Assembly: GCA_031274075.1 (NCBI GenBank)
Contig: JAISQQ010000285.1
Location: forward strand, 1 to 12,925
DNA length: 12,925 bases
Reading direction: 5' to 3'
Origin: Accumulibacter sp.
Lineage (GTDB): Bacteria; Pseudomonadota; Gammaproteobacteria; Burkholderiales; Rhodocyclaceae
In this document: positions 7,294 through 12,925 of the stretch, in pieces
Position numbering within the stretch: position 1 is the stretch's first letter
How the letters are laid out: the number at the start of each line of letters is the position of its first letter
Program-made: the position numbers and the translations under genes
The notes under the pieces: model-generated
What the model saw: only the letters and a program-made list of their open reading frames with translations
Database searches by the model: none
Told to the model about the DNA's origin: nothing

Positions 7294-9009
7294 ATGAAGC
7301 TGAGCGAATTGCTGGAGGCCGTTCCGGAAGCCGGATTGACGGTGATGAACCAAAAAGCCGATCTGGAGCGGCCGGTGGACGGGCTGGACACCTCGGAAAC
7401 GCCGGACATCGCCAGGTACATCAAGGCAAACACCCTGCTGCTGACCACGGCCATGCTGTACCGGGACGACCAGAAAGCCCTGGCCGGATTGATCGAGGCG
7501 CTGCACCAGGCTCAAGCGGCCGGCCTGGCTGTCAAGCTGGGCCGTTTCGTGGCCCAGATCTCCCCCGGCGTCATGAAAAAGGCGGACGAACTGGGTTTTC
7601 CGATCCTCAGGGTTCCCATGGAAACGACCCTGGGCATCGTGTCCCATCTGCTCCAGTCCAAACTGATGCGGCTGGAAACCAATCAGTTTCACTACGCCCT
7701 CGACATCCAGAAGAAAATCTCCCAGGCGCTGTTCCGCAATTCCTCGCTGGAAGAACTGCTCCGCTACTTCGCCCGGCTTCTGAACCGGCATGTGCTCTAT
7801 TACGACTATTTCTTCAATCTCGCCGCCTTCGGAACGGCGCCCTATGGGCAGGAAGTGACGCTCAGTGAAAAACGCACCCTGGAAATAGGCGATTTGCTGC
7901 TGGAGGCCTACAAGCTGAAGCCTTTTACCGGCATCGAGGAACTTCCGCTGCAAGGATCGTTCGGCGAGATACACGGCATGGTTTCACCGGTCGTGGCCGG
8001 CAATCAATACCCTTTTTTCCTGGTCATTCTGCATGAGGGGCCAATGGTGGAACCCTTTTCCTCCCTGGTCACCGAACTGGCCGGCAACGTCTTTTCCTTT
8101 TCCACCCACAACCAGAGGCTCCTTTGGGAAAACGAGTGGCGGGCACAGGAAGATTTGTTCTTTCGCCTGACCGGGGACAGCCGCGCGCCAGGCCCGACGG
8201 ACATTCCGCTCATGGCTCCCTGGATGAAGGCCGCGCCCCTGTTTTCCTCATTGGAGAGCAAGGTCTACCAGGTGGTGGCCGTGGGCTTCAATGCCGACGG
8301 TCTTTCCGGGGAAATGGCCGGGCGGGACCACTTTGAGCTGGTCTATCGCTGGCTGAAAAAGAAACTTTCCCCGATCGGAGAAAACTGCCAGATATTGCCG
8401 CTGGTCTCTCAGGGGCGATTCCTGCTGCTGTGGAATGAAAAGCTGGACAAGCTGCCGCCTCAGTTGGAAACGCTGTCCGAGGGCCTCTGGAAAATAGTGC
8501 CTCTGGATATGCGCTTCGGCGTGGGCAACCAGGCCCACAGCCTGGGCGCCTTGCGGCATTCTTACCTGGAGGCGATCAGCGCCCTGGAAAAAGCCCTGGC
8601 CGACGGGGCCGGCCGAGGAGCCGGACGGCTCGTTCACTTCTATTATTCCGAAGGAGCCGAAGAACTGTTCCAGTTTGTCCCCCGGGAGCATATTCGGCAT
8701 TTCTGCCTGCACATCCTGGGCGAACTGGCCTACCCGGAAAACGAACACCACTTGGCTTTCCGCAAAACCCTGGAGGCTTATCTGGACTGCCAGGGCGACA
8801 TTACCCGGACCTCGAAAAAAATTTACGTACACCGCAACACCGTGAGCTATCGCATGGAGAAAATCCAGCATCTCTTGGGAAAACCCCTGGGAGATCCCGA
8901 TTACTCCCTGCTGGTCCGCCTGGCCATTCTCCTGTCCCAACAATCCAAGCAATCCAAACGATCCAGACAACAAAGCCATGCCTCCCCCGGCTCTGGCGGG
9001 GCGCCTTGA
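7294..9009 (+). CDS. PucR-family transcriptional regulator, probable regulator of the ureide operon
   Basis: A 571-aa PucR-family protein, transcribed away from the all operon. Residues about 5-125 are the N-terminal PucR (purine catabolism) ligand-binding domain, with the characteristic sequence ending in ADELGFPILRVP. The middle (about 130-480) is the variable CdaR/GGDEF-like region. The C-terminus (498-535, DCQGDITRTSKKIYVHRNTVSYRMEKI) is the PucR-type helix-turn-helix. In B. subtilis PucR controls purine and allantoin catabolism in response to ureides, so the divergent all operon is the obvious target; ligand and sign of regulation are not visible. GAGG (7284-7287, spacer 6) precedes the ATG. 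The last residues form a Ser/Gln/Lys tail encoded by imperfect 9-bp repeats (8941-8967) outside the conserved fold. Confidence 0.88.
   Translation: MKLSELLEAVPEAGLTVMNQKADLERPVDGLDTSETPDIARYIKANTLLLTTAMLYRDDQKALAGLIEALHQAQAAGLAVKLGRFVAQISPGVMKKADELGFPILRVPMETTLGIVSHLLQSKLMRLETNQFHYALDIQKKISQALFRNSSLEELLRYFARLLNRHVLYYDYFFNLAAFGTAPYGQEVTLSEKRTLEIGDLLLEAYKLKPFTGIEELPLQGSFGEIHGMVSPVVAGNQYPFFLVILHEGPMVEPFSSLVTELAGNVFSFSTHNQRLLWENEWRAQEDLFFRLTGDSRAPGPTDIPLMAPWMKAAPLFSSLESKVYQVVAVGFNADGLSGEMAGRDHFELVYRWLKKKLSPIGENCQILPLVSQGRFLLLWNEKLDKLPPQLETLSEGLWKIVPLDMRFGVGNQAHSLGALRHSYLEAISALEKALADGAGRGAGRLVHFYYSEGAEELFQFVPREHIRHFCLHILGELAYPENEHHLAFRKTLEAYLDCQGDITRTSKKIYVHRNTVSYRMEKIQHLLGKPLGDPDYSLLVRLAILLSQQSKQSKRSRQQSHASPGSGGAP
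8941..8967 (+). repeat. Three imperfect 9-bp tandem repeats in the pucR-like 3' end
   Basis: CAATCCAAG, CAATCCAAA and CGATCCAGA follow one another in frame and encode QSK-QSK-RSR at the end of the PucR-like protein, after the helix-turn-helix domain. The units look like slippage products. They would give a basic, flexible tail that might vary in length between strains. Confidence 0.55.
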
Positions 9010-9040
9010 GTGAACATCGTCAACAGGCGCAAACCCGGGG

Positions 9041-9056
9041 TGTCGATATATCGACA
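9041..9056. promoter_or_regulatory. Perfect 16-bp palindrome, candidate operator upstream of the kinase
   Basis: TGTCGATATATCGACA equals its own reverse complement. It lies 32 bp after the pucR-like stop and is centred about 43 bp upstream of the TATAAA hexamer of the predicted kinase promoter, a usual place for an activator site. It has no following T-tract and only a 6-bp stem if folded as RNA with a TATA loop, so a terminator is unlikely. I do not recognise the binding protein. Confidence 0.6.
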
Positions 9057-9069
9057 TTCTCCAAAATTC

Positions 9070-9097
9070 TTGCCACCCGGAGCCGGCCGATTATAAA
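9070..9097 (+). promoter_or_regulatory. Putative sigma-70 promoter of the kinase gene
   Basis: TTGCCA (9070-9075) and TATAAA (9092-9097) are separated by 16 bp, a good match to the -35 and -10 consensus. They lie 68-95 bp upstream of the chosen kinase ATG and just downstream of the 16-bp palindrome. TATAAA stands out against the GC-rich flanks. Called from consensus only. Confidence 0.5.
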
Positions 9098-9149
9098 CTG
9101 GCGCTGAACACCGGGCGCGCCGGGACGGCGGCCGGATGGGTTCTCATGC

Positions 9150-9156
9150 AGGAGAG
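9150..9156 (+). promoter_or_regulatory. Ribosome binding site deciding the kinase start
   Basis: AGGAGAG (9150-9156) is 8 nt before ATG 9165. A longer in-frame reading from GTG 9156 would overlap this site and leave no spacer, so ATG 9165 is preferred; it adds no extra residues before the MSIRTRV basic N-terminus and signal anchor. Confidence 0.75.
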
Positions 9157-9164
9157 TGTTCGCC

Positions 9165-11969
9165 ATGTCCATTCGCACGAGAGTGATCCTGATCATCGTC
9201 GCCATTGTGGCCTTCATCACCGCGACCACCATGGGGACGAGCATTTTCTTCATCCGGCGCGGCCTGGAGGAAACGATCGAAGGCGACATGATCGTGGTGA
9301 GCGAGATCGCCGACAAACTCGTCTCCAGCGCGATCAACGTGCAGAAGGCCAGGGCGTCCACGGCGGCGCAGCATCTGCTCAAGGCTCCCGAAGAGGACTG
9401 GCCGCGTATTTTGCGGGAACAGGTCGACAGCGATGAGAACTTCATGGCCATGACGGTTTTCGACCGCGACGGCATCGTGCAGGCCTACGGCAAGGCGCCG
9501 ACGCCGGTCGAGCTGATGGACTGGGAATATATACAGAAAGCCTTTGCCGGGGAAACGGTCATTTCCACGACCCGGAAGGATCCGAGCGGGGAACTCGTCT
9601 TTCACGTCTGCGTGCCGATGGACGGCCGCGTCCTGTCGGTGACGATTCCGGGCCTGTATTTCCGCGATCTCCTGGCGCCGTACAAAATATGGGACACGGG
9701 CACGGTGTTCATGCTGGACAAGGACGGCGCCATCATCGCCCATGAACGCAGCTATCTGGTGATCGATCGCTACAACTTCATTGAAAGGGTGCGAACACAT
9801 CCGGAAGACAGGTCGTCGGCCGAGTTTACCCGCCTCGCGCTACGGGGCGTAAAAGGAGTGGAGAGATTCTCCTTGTTCGGCGTGGAACGCATTGGCGTCT
9901 ACACTCCCATCACCGGGTCCAGCGTGGGCTGGGCGCTGGGCGTGTCCGCGCCCCTCGCGGAAAGCCCGGCCGCGCACGTCGATCAGACCCTGCTGCTGGC
10001 GGCGCTGGCTTTCCTGGGGATGGGGGCGATAGCCGCCTTTTTTGCCTCGGGTTTCATCGCCAGGCCGTTCGAGACCATAAACGAGCAGAACGCCCACCTG
10101 GCCGAACTGAACGAGATCGCCAAAAACGCGTCGGAGGCCAAAAGCCATTTCCTCGCCAACATGAGCCATGAAATGCGCACGCCGCTCAACGCGATCATCG
10201 GCTTTTCCGAGTTGATGCTCCACGGATACACGGAACCGGAGGAAGGAAGAGAAAACCTGAAAAAAATCCACATGGCCGGGATGACCCTGCTGGGCACCGT
10301 CAACGACATCCTCGACATTTCAAAAATCGAGTCGGGAAAGTTCGAGCTCGTCCTGGTGGAATACGACATCGCAAGCCTCATCAACGACACGGTCACCATG
10401 AATCTCATGCGCGTCGGGGAAAAGCCCGTCCACTTCGGCATGCGGGTCGACGAAACCCTGCCCTGCCGGATGCTCGGCGACGAACTGCGGATAAAGCAGA
10501 TTTGCAACAATCTGCTCAGCAACGCTTTCAAGTATACCCGGGCCGGAAACGTTGATCTGCGCGTGTCCGGTGAAAGAGACGGCGACAGCGTGTGGCTGGT
10601 CATCAGCGTGCGGGATACCGGCATCGGCATCCGTCCCGAGGATATGGGCAAGCTGTTCTCCGACTATAATCAGTTGGACGCCAAGAGCAACCGCAAGATC
10701 GAGGGAACCGGGCTGGGACTGTCCATCACCAGGAGAATGGTGGAGATGATGGACGGCAAGATCACGGTGGAAAGCGAATACGGCAAGGGTTCCACCTTCA
10801 CGGCGCGCATCCGGCAGCAATTCGTGACGGACGTGCCCATTGGCGCGCTTGTCGCGAAAAACCTGCAAAATTTCAACTATATTGAGCAAAAAACCTCGCA
10901 TAACGCCAAGAGGACGATCCACCCCCTTCCTTACGCCAAAGTGCTGATCGTGGATGATGTCGTGACCAATCTGGATGTCGCCCGGGGCATGCTGAAACCC
11001 TACGGCATGCGCGTGGATTGCGTGACCAGCGGCCAGGAGGCGGTGGACCTGATCCGGAAAGGGAAGCCGCGGTACAGCGCGATTTTCATGGATCACATGA
11101 TGCCGGACATGGACGGGATCGAGGCCACGCGCCTCATCCGGGAGGAAATAGGGACGGAATACGCGAAAAACGTGCCCATCATCGCCCTGACGGCAAACGC
11201 CATCGTGGGCAACGAACAGATATTTCTACAGCATGGCTTCCAGGCTTTCCTTTCCAAGCCCATCGACATTCCGCAACTGGATTTGGCGCTGAACCAATGG
11301 GTGCGCGACAAGAAACTGGAAGAGGAGCGCCAGGGAGGAGAGGAGGAAACGCCCGCGCCGGGCGGGACGGTGGAGCTTGCCGGGCCGCGGATCGTGAAGC
11401 AGACGTGGCGGATCGACGGCCTTGAGCTGGAAGAAGGCCTGGAACGGTTTGGCGGCGACCGGGAGGTGTTTTTACGGACCCTGCGCTCCTATGCCGCGAA
11501 TACGCCCGCGCTGCTCGATCAGGTGCGCCGGCCCGCCGAGGAGGATCTGCCGGGATATACGATCGTCATTCACGGCATCAAGAGCAGCAGTTACGGCATT
11601 TGCGCCAGGCAACTGGGAGAAAGGGCGGAGGAACTGGAGCGCGCGGCGCAGTCCGGCGATTTCGAGTTCGTCGGGGCAAACAACGGCGCGTTCGTGGGAG
11701 CCGCGGAAAGGCTGATTGCCGGCCTGTCCGCGATGCTGGGAAAGCTGGACGCGGAAAACCGGAAGCCGGGCAAGGACGCGCCGGACGCCGGTGTGCTGGA
11801 CAGGCTGCGGGAAGCCTGCGCGAACTACGACATGGACGGAGTGGACAAGGCCATGGTCGAACTGGAAAGCTACACGTATGAACATCGGCCGGAATTGGTC
11901 GTATGGTTGAGAGAGCGTGTCGACATGATGGATTTCCGGCAAATTCTGGACAGGCTGTCGGCGCGGTAG
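9165..11969 (+). CDS. Membrane hybrid sensor histidine kinase (Cache-HisKA-HATPase-REC-HPt)
   Basis: A 934-aa inner-membrane hybrid kinase. TM1 spans about 7-30 and TM2 about 276-298; between them a roughly 240-residue extracytoplasmic domain looks like a double Cache sensor for small ligands. There is no HAMP domain; a short helical linker (302-330) leads to the HisKA H-box, NMSHEMRTPLNAI, with His335. The ATPase has the N-box (LRIKQICNNLLSN, 441-453), DTGIGI (484-489) and GTGLGL (514-519). The REC domain has Asp597/Asp598, phospho-acceptor Asp643 (FMDHMMPDMDG) and Lys698. An HPt follows with HGIKSSS and His803. The last 65 or so residues (about 868-934, containing YDMDGVDKA and FRQILDRL) form a further helical region seen in similar kinases. 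All phosphorelay residues are present. The final target is probably the adjacent response regulator. The ligand is unknown. Confidence 0.92.
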   Translation: MSIRTRVILIIVAIVAFITATTMGTSIFFIRRGLEETIEGDMIVVSEIADKLVSSAINVQKARASTAAQHLLKAPEEDWPRILREQVDSDENFMAMTVFDRDGIVQAYGKAPTPVELMDWEYIQKAFAGETVISTTRKDPSGELVFHVCVPMDGRVLSVTIPGLYFRDLLAPYKIWDTGTVFMLDKDGAIIAHERSYLVIDRYNFIERVRTHPEDRSSAEFTRLALRGVKGVERFSLFGVERIGVYTPITGSSVGWALGVSAPLAESPAAHVDQTLLLAALAFLGMGAIAAFFASGFIARPFETINEQNAHLAELNEIAKNASEAKSHFLANMSHEMRTPLNAIIGFSELMLHGYTEPEEGRENLKKIHMAGMTLLGTVNDILDISKIESGKFELVLVEYDIASLINDTVTMNLMRVGEKPVHFGMRVDETLPCRMLGDELRIKQICNNLLSNAFKYTRAGNVDLRVSGERDGDSVWLVISVRDTGIGIRPEDMGKLFSDYNQLDAKSNRKIEGTGLGLSITRRMVEMMDGKITVESEYGKGSTFTARIRQQFVTDVPIGALVAKNLQNFNYIEQKTSHNAKRTIHPLPYAKVLIVDDVVTNLDVARGMLKPYGMRVDCVTSGQEAVDLIRKGKPRYSAIFMDHMMPDMDGIEATRLIREEIGTEYAKNVPIIALTANAIVGNEQIFLQHGFQAFLSKPIDIPQLDLALNQWVRDKKLEEERQGGEEETPAPGGTVELAGPRIVKQTWRIDGLELEEGLERFGGDREVFLRTLRSYAANTPALLDQVRRPAEEDLPGYTIVIHGIKSSSYGICARQLGERAEELERAAQSGDFEFVGANNGAFVGAAERLIAGLSAMLGKLDAENRKPGKDAPDAGVLDRLREACANYDMDGVDKAMVELESYTYEHRPELVVWLRERVDMMDFRQILDRLSAR

Positions 11970-11974
11970 GCGGA

Positions 11975-11988
11975 CCGGCTTTGGCCGG
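11975..11988 (+). other. Small hairpin between kinase and response regulator
   Basis: CCGGC-TTTG-GCCGG can form a 5-bp GC stem in the 45-nt gap after the kinase stop. No T-tract follows, so it is not a convincing terminator; the response regulator is likely co-transcribed. It could modulate processing or the expression ratio, or be chance. Confidence 0.3.
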
Positions 11989-12014
11989 ATAGAGACAGTG
12001 GGTGGGATCTGAAA

Positions 12015-12925
12015 ATGGAAAACAGACGCTACAAGATCATGCTGGTCGACGACAATATGGCGAATCTTGCCATGGGCAAGAATATGCTGAAAGATACCTA
12101 CGAGGTTTACGCCATCCCCTCGGCGGCAAAGCTTTTCGAAATACTGGAGCATGTGACGCCGGATCTGATCCTCCTGGATGTCATGATGCCGGAAATGGAC
12201 GGCTATGAGGCCATCAGACAGTTGAAGGCCGACCAGCGCCGGGCCGACATCCCGGTGATCTTCCTGACCTCCAGGACCGACGAGCACAGCGAGCTGGAGG
12301 GCTTGAGCCTCGGCGCCATCGACTATGTGGCCAAGCCCTTTTCCGCTCCGCTCCTCCTGAAGCGGATCGAGAACCATCTCTTGCTCGTGTCCCAGAGAAT
12401 GGAACTGAAAAACTACAACGACAACCTGCAGGAAATGGTGCGCCGAAAAACCGAGCAGATCGTCGAGCTGCAAAACGCGGTGTTGTCCACAGTGGCGGAG
12501 ATGGTGGAATTCCGGGACAACCTGACCGGCTGGCATGTCACCCGCACGCAGATGTATCTGGAACTCTTGGTGAACATGCTGCTCGAAGAGAAAATATATG
12601 ACGACGAGGTTTCCTCGTGGGACCTCGATTTCTTGATCCCCTCGGCGCAGCTTCATGACGTAGGCAAGATCGCCATCAGCGACGCGATTCTGAACAAACC
12701 CGGCAAGCTGACTTTCGAGGAATTCGAGGAAATGAAAAAGCATGTGGTGATCGGCGTGGAGGCGATCGACAGAATAGCGAAAAGAACGCGCGGACACGCT
12801 TTCCTGCTCCACGCGCGCATCATCGCCGGCACTCATCACGAGAAATGGGACGGTTCCGGATACCCGGCGGGTCTGCGCGAAAGGGGAATTCCCCTGGAAG
12901 GGCGGCTGATGGCCATTGCCGACGT
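12015..12925 (+). CDS. REC-HD-GYP response regulator, probable c-di-GMP phosphodiesterase, 3' end cut by window edge
   Basis: The frame is open from ATG 12015 to the right edge (303 codons plus two bases). Residues 7-120 are a receiver domain with Asp12/Asp13, phospho-acceptor Asp55 (LLLDVMMPEMDG) and Lys107 (AKPF). A predicted helical linker (about 124-155) leads to an HD-GYP domain with the HD pair His214-Asp215 (QLHDVGKI), HH at 274-275 and GYP at 282-284 (KWDGSGYP). HD-GYP proteins of this RpfG-like type usually hydrolyse cyclic di-GMP when the receiver is phosphorylated, so the output is likely a change in c-di-GMP rather than DNA binding. The gene starts 45 nt after the kinase stop, and a weak GGTGGG (12001-12006, spacer 8) precedes it, so it is probably translated from the kinase transcript. 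Probably most of the HD-GYP domain is visible, but its end is missing. Confidence 0.9.
   Translation, partial: MENRRYKIMLVDDNMANLAMGKNMLKDTYEVYAIPSAAKLFEILEHVTPDLILLDVMMPEMDGYEAIRQLKADQRRADIPVIFLTSRTDEHSELEGLSLGAIDYVAKPFSAPLLLKRIENHLLLVSQRMELKNYNDNLQEMVRRKTEQIVELQNAVLSTVAEMVEFRDNLTGWHVTRTQMYLELLVNMLLEEKIYDDEVSSWDLDFLIPSAQLHDVGKIAISDAILNKPGKLTFEEFEEMKKHVVIGVEAIDRIAKRTRGHAFLLHARIIAGTHHEKWDGSGYPAGLRERGIPLEGRLMAIAD

Noticed and set aside
8985..9001. CCCCG/CGGGG hairpin at the end of the pucR-like gene as a terminator
   Set aside because: It lies within the coding end, has only a 5-bp stem and is not followed by a T-run.
9114..9121. GGCGCGCC palindrome in the kinase leader
   Set aside because: A short GC-only palindrome in a GC-rich leader is expected by chance; no supporting context.
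11472..12839. 455-codon minus-strand open frame opposite the kinase and response regulator
   Set aside because: Same antisense-register effect; it spans two well-defined plus-strand genes and their gap and shows no domain.
1..12925. CRISPR arrays, tRNA or rRNA genes, insertion sequences, attachment sites
   Set aside because: No regularly spaced repeats, no tRNA-like cloverleaf or rRNA sequence, no transposase or integrase, and no terminal repeats were found; the window is almost fully occupied by protein genes.

Overview
The window is GC-rich bacterial DNA in two blocks that meet at a divergent promoter region near 7.1-7.3 kb. The left block (1-7098, all minus strand) is a ureide (allantoate/oxalurate) catabolic operon. 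The right block (plus strand) holds a PucR-type regulator, then a large membrane-bound hybrid histidine kinase and a REC-HD-GYP response regulator. High GC, Shine-Dalgarno-led genes, a Cache-type hybrid kinase and a phosphorolytic ureide pathway suggest an anaerobic, amino-acid or purine-fermenting bacterium. Similar kinases with the same C-terminal tail are, from memory, common in Clostridia-, Synergistota- and Spirochaete-like anaerobes. I cannot assign a taxon.

Operon, in transcription order from 7098 to the left edge: allC (allantoate amidohydrolase), an MFS transporter, allE ((S)-ureidoglycine aminohydrolase), allD (ureidoglycolate dehydrogenase), then one very long open frame that leaves the window at base 1. 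That frame is the notable feature. It reads without a stop from a complete FdrA (AllF) domain into a YlbE/DUF1116 (AllG) domain. In E. coli these are separate genes encoding subunits of oxamate (oxamic) transcarbamylase; here they are one polypeptide with almost no linker. Gaps between genes are 10-18 nt, and three of the four downstream genes have a Shine-Dalgarno touching or overlapping the upstream stop, so the five genes are almost certainly one transcript. The encoded route is allantoate -> ureidoglycine -> ureidoglycolate -> oxalurate -> oxamate + carbamoyl phosphate. The remaining parts (AllH/YlbF-like subunit and carbamate kinase, which would yield ATP) would be expected just left of the window but are not visible.

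Regulation: the 195-bp region 7099-7293 between allC and the divergent pucR-like gene carries a 19-bp imperfect palindrome, a 9-bp tandem repeat and an A/T inverted repeat, all candidate operator elements. A PucR regulator beside a purine/ureide operon is the arrangement expected for a pathway-specific regulator.

Right block: between pucR and the kinase lies a perfect 16-bp palindrome (9041-9056) just upstream of a plausible sigma-70 promoter (9070-9097). The kinase (934 aa from its best start) has TM-Cache-TM, HisKA, HATPase, REC, HPt and a helical C-terminal extension. The adjacent response regulator (cut by the right edge) has a REC domain and an HD-GYP domain with the cyclic-di-GMP phosphodiesterase motifs. 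The two probably form one phosphorelay; nothing in the sequence ties it to ureide metabolism except proximity.

Several very long opposite-strand open frames (for example 1776-4643 plus and 11472-12839 minus) are codon-on-codon antisense shadows and are not annotated.
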